Assembly (NCBI GenBank): GCA_019636495.1 | Contig: JAHBXL010000005.1 | Coordinates: forward strand, 124,001 to 188,000 | Source of the DNA: Phycisphaeraceae bacterium | GTDB lineage: Bacteria; Planctomycetota; Phycisphaerae; Phycisphaerales; UBA1924 | Length of the DNA: 64,000 bases | Direction: 5' to 3' | In this document: positions 33,317 through 41,744 of the stretch, one piece after another | How the letters are laid out: each line of letters starts with the position of its first letter | Numbering within the stretch: position 1 is the first letter of the stretch | The notes under the pieces: model-generated | Database searches by the model: none | The model's input: the letters and a program-made list of their open reading frames with translations, nothing else | Told to the model about the DNA's origin: nothing | Position numbers and translations under genes: made by a program

Positions 33317-33322
33317 TAGACT
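33317..33322 (+). promoter_or_regulatory. -10-like TAGACT for the small gene at 33331
   Basis: TAGACT ends 8 nt before ATG 33331, without a Shine-Dalgarno match of normal spacing. Possible leaderless start. Confidence 0.3.
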
Positions 33323-33330
33323 GAGGATCG

Positions 33331-33657
33331 ATGGTACCGGAGCGGGACAACACGGTCGCGGCGGGCGGGGTGAAGGTCGAGGCCCTGAGCGAGCGCGAGG
33401 GGGTGCGCGGGTGGGTGTTCGACGTGGTCATCCGGCGCGGGGCGGATGCGGAGCCATCGCGGCACGCGGTGTCGCTGTCGTGGGCCGACTATGAGTACTG
33501 GTCGCACGGACAGGCATCGCCATCGCGGGTGGCGGAGGCGGCCATTGCCGCGTTGCTGGGGGCGCGGCCGGATGTCGCGCTGCCGGAGCGTCTGGACTGC
33601 TCGACGTGCCGGCGGTGGACGCGGGACTTTGATGCGCGGATCGCCGCCGCGCTGTGA
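33331..33657 (+). CDS. Small conserved-looking protein of unknown function
   Basis: 108 residues. The sequence VSLSWADYEYWSHGQASP..VAEAAIAALL..RPDVALPERLDCSTCRRW resembles a small soluble protein family of planctomycetes I recall only loosely. No catalytic motif. The gene lies alone on the plus strand between two minus-strand permeases, ending 2 bp from the stop of the larger one. Confidence 0.6.
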   Translation: MVPERDNTVAAGGVKVEALSEREGVRGWVFDVVIRRGADAEPSRHAVSLSWADYEYWSHGQASPSRVAEAAIAALLGARPDVALPERLDCSTCRRWTRDFDARIAAAL

Positions 33658-33659
33658 CG

Positions 33660-36218
33660 CTACCCCCGCACCGCGCCGAGCAGTTCGCGCGGCTTGCGGC
33701 GGGAGAGCGCGAGGACGGCGGGCGCGGCGGCGCCGAGGGTGATGAGCAGGACGGTGGCCCATCCGGCGACGGTCGGGCCGATGGGGATGCGCACGCTGAG
33801 CAGGATGCCGAGGAGGATCTCGTACATGTGCTGCCCGCCCCACGAGGCGTGCACGCCCATGGCGGTGCCGACGATGCAGGCGGACAGGGCGATGAGCAGG
33901 GCCTCGCCCATGACCAGCCGCGCGACGAGGCCGCGCTGCGCGCCGATGGCCCGCAGCACGCCGAACTCGAACTGCCGGGCCTGGATGCCGGCGACGATGA
34001 GGTTCGCGACGCCGAAGCACGCGACGAGCATCGCGGCGATGGCGACCGCGGAGGAGACGACCAGCGAGCCGGTGAGGAACTTCTGAATCTCGGCCTTGAT
34101 CTGCCTGCCCGAGCCCGCGGCGACGACGTCGAACCCGCCGGCGCGGCGGATGTCCTTCATGGCCTGCTCGTCGGAGACGCCGGGCGCGAGGGTGATCTGG
34201 ATGAGTTGGATGCCGGTGTTGCCGAAGAGGCGTTTGAGGTCGGCGCGGGAGCCGAAGACGGCGTTGACGGCCTGGTCGAGGTATTCCTCGCCGATGTCGA
34301 AGAACTTGCTGGCGATGTCGAGCCCGGGCGAAGCGACGACGCCGACGACCTCGAACTCGACGGGCTTGTCGTTCCACGTGAGCGTGAGCGTGTCGCCGAC
34401 GCCGACACCCTTGGCGACGCGGTACTCGTTGGCGACGATGACGGCCCCGCCGCGGTTGAGGGCGGCCAGCGCGACCTGCGGATCGCCCTCGACCCAGGTG
34501 AGGGAGGTCATGCGGAAGAAGGGCTCGGGCTCGAAGGCGACGAAGGAGGTGGTCGGGGGCGAGAGTGCGCGGACGCCGAACGCATCGGTGCGGAAGTTCT
34601 GGATGGTGATGGCGCAGGTATCGGTGACGAACGGGAGCGCGGCGATGCGCTGCTGGGTGCGTTCGGTCATGGAGAGGCCGCTGGCGAAGGCGTCGGGGAA
34701 GGCGAGGGTGCCGAGCCAGTCGCGCATGATGGCGCGGCCGTTGGTCCAGATGGCGACCATGATCGCCAGTCCGAGCATCATCGCGCCGGCGGTGAGGCCG
34801 AAGCGGTACGGCGCGGCGAGAACGGTGCGCACGAGGACGCCCGGCGGGAGTCGCAGGGCGCGGGAGACCAGCGGCCCGAGCATCGCGGTGACGGCGACGG
34901 TGACGGGGATGCTGAGCAGGAAGTAGCCGGTGAACAGCGCGGGCAGGCCGAGGGTGACATCGAGCCAGAAGACGACCTGCGCATCGTCGGGCACGGTGAG
35001 CACGCCGACATGGAACGCGGCGAGCGCGAGGCCGACGACGCCCGCGAGCACGATGCCGCGGAAGGTGGGCGGGCGGGCGCGGATGGCCATGGCCTCGAGC
35101 GGGCTGGTGCGCGAGGCACGGAGCGCGGGCCAGAGCGCGCCGAGCAGACCGGCGACGATGGAGCCGCCCGCGGCGAGCGCAAGGCCGAGGGTGTTGATGG
35201 CCAGCCCGCCGGGGAGTTGCTCGGGGAAGACGCGGACCATGACCCACGCGCCGAAGACGCCCAGCGGGATGCCGATCGCGGCGCCCAGCGCGCCGACGAT
35301 GAACCCGACGGCGAACTGGCTCTCGGCGAGTTGAGCGCGTGTGCCGCCGATGCAGCGGAGCACGGCCAGTTCGCGCTGGCGCTCGTTCACGTTGGTGCTG
35401 AGGCCGGTGAGGATGATGAACGCGGCGGAGAGGAAACTGAGCATGGACGCGATGACCATGCCGATCTGGCTGGACTGGAGGTTCTTGTTGAGGCCGGAGG
35501 TGATCTTGCTCGCGGCGCGGAGGACGATGCCCTTGTCGAGTTCGCCCGCGCGGGACTCGGCGATGGCCTCGGCGCGCGAGGGGTCGCGGATCAGGACGTC
35601 GATCTCGCGGAGTTTGCCGGGCTTGTCGGCGATGCCGCCCATGGTGGCGAGGGTGGTGAAGACCTCGGGGCGGCTGAGCATGCCCAGGGGCGGGCGCTTG
35701 CAAATGCCGACGACGCGCAGTTCTACGGGCTCGCCGAAGCGCTGGACGGTGAGCGAGTCGCCGACCTGCGCGGCCAGTTCCTCCGCCGCGAGCGCGTCGA
35801 GGACGACTTCGCCATCGGCCTGCACGGGCCTTCCGTCGAGGAGGTCCATGGGCCGGATGCGGTACTCGCGGTCGGGCATGAGGCCGTTGCCGATGGCGGT
35901 GACTTCGCCGCCGGAGCGGGCGTTGATGAGGGTGAGCGCGCCCTGCAGTCGGCCGACGGCGAGCGAGGTCTCGGGCCACTGCTCGATCTGTTCGAGGACG
36001 GCGAGATCGAAGACGTCTTTGCCGACGCGCTGGACGCGGAGATCGGCCGCGCCGACGGTCTGCTCGACCTTGGTGCGGATCCCGGCATGGAGCGAGGCCA
36101 TGGCGCAGGCGACCGCGGCGATGAGCCCGGCGGAAAGCGCGACCGAGGCGACGAGCAGCGCGGTGCGGCTACGCCGAACGGACAAGGTGCTGATAGCAAG
36201 ACGCCACGCCGGCCGCAT
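33660..36218 (-). CDS. FtsX-like ABC transporter permease (two-permease-domain type)
   Basis: 852 residues from ATG 36218; a longer frame to 36257 is less likely. Helix at about 14-40, MacB-type periplasmic domain, then several helices with the family coupling segments NVNERQRELAVLRCIGGTRAQL and, near the C-terminus, ARQFEFGVLRAIGAQRGLV. Two FtsX domains in tandem, the LolCE/DevC-like large permease layout. The start overlaps the ATPase gene by 50 bp, so the two are translationally coupled. Likely exports or extracts a lipoprotein or lipid; no partner adaptor is adjacent. Confidence 0.9.
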   Translation of the reverse strand: MRPAWRLAISTLSVRRSRTALLVASVALSAGLIAAVACAMASLHAGIRTKVEQTVGAADLRVQRVGKDVFDLAVLEQIEQWPETSLAVGRLQGALTLINARSGGEVTAIGNGLMPDREYRIRPMDLLDGRPVQADGEVVLDALAAEELAAQVGDSLTVQRFGEPVELRVVGICKRPPLGMLSRPEVFTTLATMGGIADKPGKLREIDVLIRDPSRAEAIAESRAGELDKGIVLRAASKITSGLNKNLQSSQIGMVIASMLSFLSAAFIILTGLSTNVNERQRELAVLRCIGGTRAQLAESQFAVGFIVGALGAAIGIPLGVFGAWVMVRVFPEQLPGGLAINTLGLALAAGGSIVAGLLGALWPALRASRTSPLEAMAIRARPPTFRGIVLAGVVGLALAAFHVGVLTVPDDAQVVFWLDVTLGLPALFTGYFLLSIPVTVAVTAMLGPLVSRALRLPPGVLVRTVLAAPYRFGLTAGAMMLGLAIMVAIWTNGRAIMRDWLGTLAFPDAFASGLSMTERTQQRIAALPFVTDTCAITIQNFRTDAFGVRALSPPTTSFVAFEPEPFFRMTSLTWVEGDPQVALAALNRGGAVIVANEYRVAKGVGVGDTLTLTWNDKPVEFEVVGVVASPGLDIASKFFDIGEEYLDQAVNAVFGSRADLKRLFGNTGIQLIQITLAPGVSDEQAMKDIRRAGGFDVVAAGSGRQIKAEIQKFLTGSLVVSSAVAIAAMLVACFGVANLIVAGIQARQFEFGVLRAIGAQRGLVARLVMGEALLIALSACIVGTAMGVHASWGGQHMYEILLGILLSVRIPIGPTVAGWATVLLITLGAAAPAVLALSRRKPRELLGAVRG

Positions 36219-36999
36219 CGAGGCCCTCCGTGTCGATGGAACCGTGCACGCGACCATCGCGCAGCACGAAGACTCGCCCGCAGTGCACCGCCGCGGCGGG
36301 CTCGTGGGTCACCATGAGGACCGTAGTGGAGTGCTCGCGCGCGATGCGAGCGAGGAGTTCCCACAGGCGTGCGGAGGAGGCGGAGTCGAGGTTGCCGGTG
36401 GGCTCGTCGGCGAGGAGAATGCGGGGTTCGAAGAGCAAGGCGCGGGCGATGGCGACGCGCTGCTGCTCGCCGCCGGAGAGGGCATCGGGGCGGTGGCCGG
36501 CGCGCTGGGCGACGCCGAGTGCCTCGAGCAGTTCGCTTGCTCGGGCGCGGAGATCGGCGCCGTTGCGGCCGGCGAGCATTCCGGGCAGTTCGACGTTCTC
36601 TCGCGCGGTGAGCGTGGGGATGAGGTTGAACTGCTGGAAGACGATGCCGATGTTGTCGCGGCGAAAGTCGGTGAGTTCGCGCTCGCTCAGGCGCGAGAGC
36701 GGCTTTCCGGCGACGAGCACCTCGCCCTGGTCGGGCGTGTCGAGCGCGCCGAGCAGGTGCAGCAGGGTGCTCTTGCCCGAACCGGAGGCGCCCATGATGG
36801 CATAGAACCCGGGCTCGGCGATGTCGAGATCGACGCCGCGGAGCGCGTGCACGTCTTCGCCGCCGAGGTGGTAGGACTTGTGGACGCCGACGCAGCGGAC
36901 GGAGTTGATCGGGTCGGGCGCGGGGCGAGCGGGCCCGCCGTTCTCATGGCGCGCAGCGGCGGCGGTCGGGGCGGCGGCGGATGTCTGGGCGGGGCTCAC
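36169..36999 (-). CDS. ABC transporter ATP-binding protein, LolD/MacB type
   Basis: 276 residues from GTG 36999, which overlaps the gcvH stop as GTGA. Walker A GASGSGKST, Q-loop FQQFNL, signature LSGGEQQR, Walker B ILLADEPTG and the switch VTHEP are all intact. A ~35-residue Ala-rich N-terminal extension precedes the core. It powers the FtsX-like permease downstream, and possibly the second permease at 31894. Confidence 0.93.
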   Translation of the reverse strand: MSPAQTSAAAPTAAAARHENGGPARPAPDPINSVRCVGVHKSYHLGGEDVHALRGVDLDIAEPGFYAIMGASGSGKSTLLHLLGALDTPDQGEVLVAGKPLSRLSERELTDFRRDNIGIVFQQFNLIPTLTARENVELPGMLAGRNGADLRARASELLEALGVAQRAGHRPDALSGGEQQRVAIARALLFEPRILLADEPTGNLDSASSARLWELLARIAREHSTTVLMVTHEPAAAVHCGRVFVLRDGRVHGSIDTEGLDAAGVASCYQHLVRSA

Positions 37000-37376
37000 G
37001 AATACTGCTTCGAGTACGCCGCGGCGTCGATGCACTTGGAGAGGCCGGACTTGTCGGAAACACGGATCTTGACCAGCCATCCGCGTCCGTAGGGGTCGGA
37101 GTTGAGAATGGAGGGGTCCTCGACGACGGCCTTGTTGACCTCGACGATCTCGCCGCCCGCGGCGGAATAGACATCGCTGGTGGTCTTGACGCTCTCGACC
37201 TCGCCGATGGGGCCGCCGGGTGCGACCTTGGTGCCAACGGGCTTGAGTTCGGCGTAGGTGACGTCGGTGAGTTGGTCGACGGCGAACTGCGTGAGGCCGA
37301 GCGTGAGGGTTTCGCCTTCGAGTTTGTGCCACTCGTGGCTCTCGGAGTAGACGCGGTCGGCGGGGGCAGTGGCCAT
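36996..37376 (-). CDS. gcvH: Glycine cleavage system H protein
   Basis: 126 residues, the usual length. The lipoyl-attachment lysine is K64 in VESVKTTSDVYS, flanked by the standard beta-barrel with an N-terminal SESHEWHKLEGE strand. H protein shuttles the aminomethyl group between the P, T and L enzymes; none of their genes is in the window. It leads the ABC operon, sharing GTGA with the ATPase start, so its expression is tied to the exporter. A role in lipoate transfer rather than glycine cleavage is also possible. Confidence 0.95.
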   Translation of the reverse strand: MATAPADRVYSESHEWHKLEGETLTLGLTQFAVDQLTDVTYAELKPVGTKVAPGGPIGEVESVKTTSDVYSAAGGEIVEVNKAVVEDPSILNSDPYGRGWLVKIRVSDKSGLSKCIDAAAYSKQYS

Positions 37377-37508
37377 GGTCGGATGGGTCCTTGCGAGTCT
37401 TGGGGCACGCCGCGGGCCGTTCCGGGCGTGGGGTTTCATGCTAGGCGACGGGCCAAAGAGCCGATATGGAAGGCGAACGGGGCGCGAACGGGACGGTCCG
37501 GAGTTTGC

Positions 37509-37514
37509 TACAGT
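37509..37514 (+). promoter_or_regulatory. -10-like TACAGT for the isomerase gene
   Basis: TACAGT with a TTTGC lead ends 7 nt before ATG 37522, no Shine-Dalgarno; consistent with a leaderless transcript. It lies in the 145-bp divergent spacer shared with gcvH. Confidence 0.4.
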
Positions 37515-37521
37515 CCGCACC

Positions 37522-38391
37522 ATGCTGCTGACGCTCGCTGCCAGTTCGATGCGCGCCCGGCTCCATCTCAAGCCCGGCCGCGCGCCCGCCGGGCAGATGC
37601 GGCTGACCGACCTGCCGCGGCACGCGCGGGACGCGCTGGGGCTGTATGGCCTGAACATCTCGACGGATTTGCTGGCGGGCGCGGATGTGCCGCAACTGGA
37701 CGCGCTGCGCGATGCGGCGGATAAGGCGTCGTGCCCGTGCCTGGTGCTGATCAAGCCGGATGCGCTGCCGTTCTTCACCGACGACGACACGAAGGGGGAT
37801 GCCGCGGTCGAACGGATGACGCGGGTGGTGCAGGCGGCGCACCGGCTGGGGTGCAATGCGGCGGCGATGTTCATCGCGGGCGAGGGGTTCGAAGCCGGAA
37901 CCGACACGGCGGACCTCGCCGCGGAGCGGTTGCGGAAGGTGATGGCGGTTGCGGAGAAGCGCGAGGTGAACCTGCTGATCGGGAGCGGGACAGCGCCGGG
38001 GGACGTGCAGCCGGGCCCGACGAGCAACCCGGAATCGCTGACGGAACTGATCAAGCGCGTCGGCGGGTTCCGCATCGGGACATTTCCGGATTTTGAGACG
38101 GCGTCGAAGTCGGACGACCCGCTGATGTACCTGCGCCGGCTGACGCCGTATGCCGCGGCGGTGACGGCGGCGGTGGGGAACTTCAAGAAGACCAGGAAGG
38201 GCATGGAGCACGAGGGGTACGACCTGACGGAGTATGCCAAGACGGTGCTGAGCGTCGGGTACACGGGGACGCTCGCGCTGGACTATCGTGGTGTTGGAGA
38301 CGCTGATGCGGCGATCCGCCTTGCCCGGGCCGCGCTGGAGACGGTCTCGGGCGTGGAGGGGGCCGAGAGCGTGGAGGTGACGGAAGAATGA
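37522..38391 (+). CDS. TIM-barrel sugar phosphate isomerase/epimerase-like protein
   Basis: 289 residues. Pattern of the AP-endonuclease-2/xylose-isomerase-like superfamily: YGLNISTDLL early, regular beta-alpha units, TPYAAAVTAAVG and a closing GYTGTLALDYRG strand. The metal ligands are not obvious (a DFE and an E near 210), so catalytic competence is uncertain. It overlaps cmk by ATGA, so both are co-transcribed. Substrate unknown. Confidence 0.7.
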   Translation: MLLTLAASSMRARLHLKPGRAPAGQMRLTDLPRHARDALGLYGLNISTDLLAGADVPQLDALRDAADKASCPCLVLIKPDALPFFTDDDTKGDAAVERMTRVVQAAHRLGCNAAAMFIAGEGFEAGTDTADLAAERLRKVMAVAEKREVNLLIGSGTAPGDVQPGPTSNPESLTELIKRVGGFRIGTFPDFETASKSDDPLMYLRRLTPYAAAVTAAVGNFKKTRKGMEHEGYDLTEYAKTVLSVGYTGTLALDYRGVGDADAAIRLARAALETVSGVEGAESVEVTEE

Positions 38392-39206
38392 CCGAGCCCG
38401 ACCCCACGACGAAGGCGGCCGGCGCGGTCGGCCGGACGCTGCTGGATTCGATGGGTGCGAACATCGTCGAGGTGGAAGTGATGCCCAAGCGTCCGACAGC
38501 GGGTGCCGCGAAGGGGAGCGGCGCGGGGCTGATCGTCACGATCGACGGCCCGGCGGGGACGGGCAAGAGCACGGTGGCGCGTCTGCTGGCCAAGCGGCTT
38601 GGTGTGGAGTTTCTGGACACGGGGGCGATGTACCGTGCCGCGGCGGCGGTGGCGATCGACGCGGGCATCGGCATGGGCGCGCCCGACAAGATCGTCGCGC
38701 TGGTGGCGTCGCAGGACATGCACTTTGAGTGGGAGTCGGACCCGCCGGAACTGGTCTGCGGCGGCAAGTCGATGATGAAGCGGATCCGCGAGGCGGATGT
38801 GACGCGGATCGTCTCGCCGGTCGCATCCATCCCCGGTCTGCGGCGGGACATGGTGCGGAAGCAGCGGGCCATCGCGCGAGCCCACCCGCGGCTGGTGACG
38901 GAGGGCCGCGACCAGGGGAGCGTGGTGTTCCCGGATGCGGATGTGAAGTTCTATCTGGACGCGTCGGCGCAGGTGCGTTCGCGGCGGCGGTTCGAGCAAC
39001 TGGTTGCGCAGGGCACGATCAAGGGTGAACCGGCCGAAGAGCGCGCCCTTCTGCAGGAGATCGTGGCGCGGGACCTCTCGGACTCGACGCGGCGCGATGG
39101 GCCGCTGATCTGCCCGGAGGATGCGGTGCGGATCGATACATCCGACATGACGCTCGAACAGGTCGTCGATGAACTGGAGAAGCGTGTGAGGGCACGGGTG
39201 AGGTGA
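38388..39206 (+). CDS. cmk: Cytidylate kinase
   Basis: 272 residues, start ATGA-coupled to the isomerase. A ~45-residue N-terminal extension precedes the core. P-loop GPAGTGKST, LDTGAMYRAAA, and the EGRDQGSVVFPDADVKFYLDA segment (usually EGRDIGTVVFPdA) identify (d)CMP kinase. It phosphorylates CMP and dCMP for nucleotide supply. The I-to-Q and T-to-S changes in the EGRD motif are notable but conservative overall. A heptamer array overlaps its stop codon. Confidence 0.92.
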   Translation: MTEPDPTTKAAGAVGRTLLDSMGANIVEVEVMPKRPTAGAAKGSGAGLIVTIDGPAGTGKSTVARLLAKRLGVEFLDTGAMYRAAAAVAIDAGIGMGAPDKIVALVASQDMHFEWESDPPELVCGGKSMMKRIREADVTRIVSPVASIPGLRRDMVRKQRAIARAHPRLVTEGRDQGSVVFPDADVKFYLDASAQVRSRRRFEQLVAQGTIKGEPAEERALLQEIVARDLSDSTRRDGPLICPEDAVRIDTSDMTLEQVVDELEKRVRARVR

Positions 39207-39267
39207 TGTGGGACGTGGGATGTCCGATGTGGGATATGGGATGTGGGATGTCGGATGTGGGAGGTAT
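39205..39267 (+). repeat. Heptamer array, 9 units (GATGTGG type)
   Basis: Nine 7-bp units from GATGTGG to GAGGTAT, with GACGTGG, GATGTCC and GATATGG variants. The first unit begins inside the cmk TGA stop (39204-39206). Confidence 0.85.
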
Positions 39268-39277
39268 GGCCCGTCGA

Positions 39278-39283
39278 TATGCT
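39278..39283 (+). promoter_or_regulatory. -10-like TATGCT for the four-helix gene
   Basis: TATGCT ends 7 nt before ATG 39291, immediately after the heptamer array; consistent with a leaderless start. Confidence 0.4.
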
Positions 39284-39290
39284 GTGATTC

Positions 39291-39653
39291 ATGAACGAAC
39301 AACAGATGATTGCTCGGACCCGTGATTTTGCATTGCGGGTCATTCGACTTGTGAACTCTCTGCCGCCGGGCCGCACTGAGGAAGTGCTTGGACGACAGTT
39401 GCTTCGTTCAGCGACTTCCGTCGGCGCGAACTACCGTGCGAGCCGCCGCGCCAAGTCTCCGGCAGATTTCATCAGCAAACTGGCGATTGTCGAAGAAGAG
39501 GCCGACGAGTGCGGATACTGGCTTGACCTGCTGGGAGCATCCGGAGTGATCCGGCACAAGCGCCTTGCCGCCCTCGTCGCGGAGTGCGACGAGATCACCG
39601 CCATCATCGTGGCCAGCATCAAGTCCGCCAAGCGTCGCCGCGCTGTCAAGTAG
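39291..39653 (+). CDS. Four-helix-bundle protein (23S rRNA intervening-sequence protein family)
   Basis: 120 residues, normal length. The pattern RTRDFALRVIRLVNSLP...LGRQLLRSATSVGANYRAS and the later FISKLAIVEEEADECGYWLDLL is the S23/IVP four-helix-bundle family, widespread and of unclear function. It sits between two heptamer arrays (39205-39267 and 39658-39776). Confidence 0.88.
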   Translation: MNEQQMIARTRDFALRVIRLVNSLPPGRTEEVLGRQLLRSATSVGANYRASRRAKSPADFISKLAIVEEEADECGYWLDLLGASGVIRHKRLAALVAECDEITAIIVASIKSAKRRRAVK

Positions 39654-39657
39654 CCCC

Positions 39658-39776
39658 CCCCATCCCACATCCCCCATCCCCCATCCCACATCCCACATCC
39701 CACATCCCACATCCGACATCCGACATCCGACATCCGACATCCGACATCCGACATCCGACATCCGACATCGAACATG
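39658..39776 (-). repeat. Heptamer array, 17 units, containing the plsC start codon
   Basis: Plus-strand units are CCCCATC, CCACATC and CGACATC (minus-strand GATGTSG). There are eight consecutive CGACATC, and the last unit is GAACATG, whose ATG (39774-39776) starts plsC. It begins 5 bp after the stop codon of the previous gene, so it is the entire spacer. Confidence 0.95.
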
Positions 39777-40442
39777 CCTCTTCGCTCTCTCGATCCCACG
39801 CAGCCGCTGTCGCAGATCCTGTTCTACAGGTTCTGCTACTGGCTGGTGATGTTGCCGGTCACGCTGCTGTATCGCTTCCGCATTTTCGGAGCGGGAAACC
39901 TGCCGCGGCGGGGAGGTCTGCTGGTGGTGTGCAATCACCAGTCGCACTGGGACCCGCCGATCCTCGGCATCTCCTTCCGCACGCGCAACATGGCGAGCAT
40001 CGGGCGCGAGGGCCTCTTCCGCGTGCCGATCTTGTCGCAGATCATCCGCGGGCTGGGGTGCATCCCGATCAAGGAAGATGAGGGCGATGCGGGCGCGATC
40101 CGCGCGGCGATCGCGGAACTGAAGCGGGGCCGGGTGATGCTGATCTTTCCGGAGGGCACGCGCACGCCCGATGGCGAGATCAAGGAGTTCAAGCGCGGCG
40201 CGTGGGTGCTGCTGTCGCGCGCCAAGGGCGATGTGCTCCCCGCGGCGATCGAGGGGGCCTTTGACTCCTGGCCGCGAAGCAACCACCTGCCTTCTCTCTT
40301 CGGCCATCGCATCGCCGTCTCGCTCGGCAAACCCATCCCGTTTGAGGAACTCAAAGCGCTCGGCCCCGAACGCGGCCTGGCTCGCCTGCGCGAAGAGGTG
40401 CAGCGCCTGCACACCGAACTGGCGGAGAAGATGGGACGGTGA
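39774..40442 (+). CDS. plsC: 1-acyl-sn-glycerol-3-phosphate acyltransferase
   Basis: 222 residues. Acyltransferase motif I NHQSHWD (H-x4-D catalytic pair), motif III FPEGTR and the IPIKEDEGDAGAIR segment are complete; a hydrophobic helix lies at about 20-35. It acylates lysophosphatidic acid to phosphatidic acid, upstream of CDP-DAG and PssA/Psd. The start codon is the last unit of a heptamer array, with no Shine-Dalgarno. Confidence 0.92.
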   Translation: MPLRSLDPTQPLSQILFYRFCYWLVMLPVTLLYRFRIFGAGNLPRRGGLLVVCNHQSHWDPPILGISFRTRNMASIGREGLFRVPILSQIIRGLGCIPIKEDEGDAGAIRAAIAELKRGRVMLIFPEGTRTPDGEIKEFKRGAWVLLSRAKGDVLPAAIEGAFDSWPRSNHLPSLFGHRIAVSLGKPIPFEELKALGPERGLARLREEVQRLHTELAEKMGR

Positions 40443-40451
40443 GGGGGAGTT

Positions 40452-40500
40452 GGGTCCTGGCCTTTGGAAGTTGGATCTCGGATGGAGGGAAAAGGACTGG
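40452..40500 (+). repeat. Degenerate heptamer array (GGNNNNN x7)
   Basis: Seven in-register units all begin with GG: GGGTCCT GGCCTTT GGAAGTT GGATCTC GGATGGA GGGAAAA GGACTGG. It starts 10 bp after the plsC stop. Further down, CAGCCTGC (40641-40648) pairs with GCAGGCTG (40652-40659), a possible bidirectional terminator between the convergent genes. Confidence 0.65.
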
Positions 40501-40684
40501 GAACATGAGAGCCGAGACGGCCGGGGCGAAGAGCAGATCAAGCGATTGCGGGCGCGGATGGGGACAGATGGACACCGACCGATCCGGCCAGCGCGGCGAT
40601 TCGAGGTCTTCGGTGGTCTCCTGTTCCCCCGGGGGCATTTCAGCCTGCGAAGCAGGCTGGCAGGCGAGAATGGATCGGCGACGG

Positions 40685-41455
40685 TCAACCGCCGCCGCAA
40701 CCGCCACCGCAACCGCCACCGCAACCGCCACCACAGCCGCCGCAACCACCGAATCCACCAGTTTTGCTGCTGCGGCCGAGCGTGTGCGACACGATCGGGC
40801 CCGCGATGAGACTGCCCAGGATCATGACGAGGACGCCCGCAGCGCCGACAAACCCGACCCAGCGTCCCGGTCCTGCCGTCGTTCCGAGTCCCATGAACAC
40901 GCCGATGACTGCGGTTGCACACAGGGCCACCCCGGCAAACACGACGAGCCCGCCGGTGCTCCGCCGCGAGAGCACGAAGTGATCCGCGGTGTTCACCCGC
41001 CGCCACTTCAGGTCGTGCTCGAATCTCGTCGCGGCGTCGGGCCAGATGTCCCGCGGCGGGGTGCTGCCGAACTCTCGCTCGTAGGAGTGCAGGGTCTTGG
41101 CGTACCAATCCTCGAACTTGTCGCTTTCCGTGTCTCCGCCGCGGGTGGGCGTGTGCTCGAGGGCCCGCGGCAGCACGTGCGTGCATAGTCGCTTCCAGTA
41201 GGAGTCGGTGTAGGTCAGGTGCAGGTGCCAGGCCTGATCGACGTGCTCGGACGGCGTCACGCGATGGCCGGCGACCATGGCCAGGTACACGAACCGCCGA
41301 TACTCGTTCACCACGCGCTGCGCGAACATCTGCGTCCAGCCGTTCTCGCGTGCCAGCCGCGCGGAAAAAGTCAACGTCGGCGCGCCCTCATCAATCTCGA
41401 ACGACTCGATCCTCCGCCACAGATCCGGGTTGCTGAGCGTGATCAGTGTGCTCAT
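40685..41455 (-). CDS. Membrane protein with Gly/Cys-rich tail
   Basis: 256 residues from ATG 41455. The N-terminal region has VNEYRRFVYLAMVAGHRVTPSEHVDQAWHLHL, the D-Q-x-W-H-L-H pattern of glycine-rich-domain (COG4278/TIGR04222-like) proteins. Two transmembrane helices lie at about 170-215, and the C-terminus is a run of GGC repeats ending in GGCGGGCGGG. Function unknown; Cys-rich tails suggest metal binding or crosslinking at the membrane. Confidence 0.7.
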   Translation of the reverse strand: MSTLITLSNPDLWRRIESFEIDEGAPTLTFSARLARENGWTQMFAQRVVNEYRRFVYLAMVAGHRVTPSEHVDQAWHLHLTYTDSYWKRLCTHVLPRALEHTPTRGGDTESDKFEDWYAKTLHSYEREFGSTPPRDIWPDAATRFEHDLKWRRVNTADHFVLSRRSTGGLVVFAGVALCATAVIGVFMGLGTTAGPGRWVGFVGAAGVLVMILGSLIAGPIVSHTLGRSSKTGGFGGCGGCGGGCGGGCGGGCGGG

Positions 41456-41610
41456 GCCGCTCTCCCTGGCGAGCCGGGCCGCGGAATGCGCCCCGCACTC
41501 ACCCAAGTGTGCGCCATGGCGCGAGCGGTCGGAGCCTGTGGGGCCCAAGGCCTTGTGGGGCCATTGTCAAGAATAGATGAAGGAGGTGCGGTGAGCGAAG
41601 AAAGCAATGC

Positions 41611-41638
41611 GGACTTTGGATTCCGGATTGCAGGACCA
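41611..41638 (+). repeat. Degenerate heptamer array (GGANNNN x3-4)
   Basis: GGACTTT GGATTCC GGATTGC then AGGACCA, in the 289-bp spacer 41456-41744, which otherwise has no gene. Confidence 0.6.
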
Positions 41639-41744
41639 AGACCCCGTACCCCGAGAAAAGCGACCCGCCCGCACCTTGCGCCTTGGTGCGCCTCCAAGTT
41701 TGAAGCGGATTGGCTCCGAGAGCCTACCCGCCTCCTCGACTTCT

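Noticed and set aside
33654-36317. 887-codon plus-strand frame
   Set aside because: Antisense shadow of the large permease, composed of Asp/Gly/Glu-rich low-complexity sequence.
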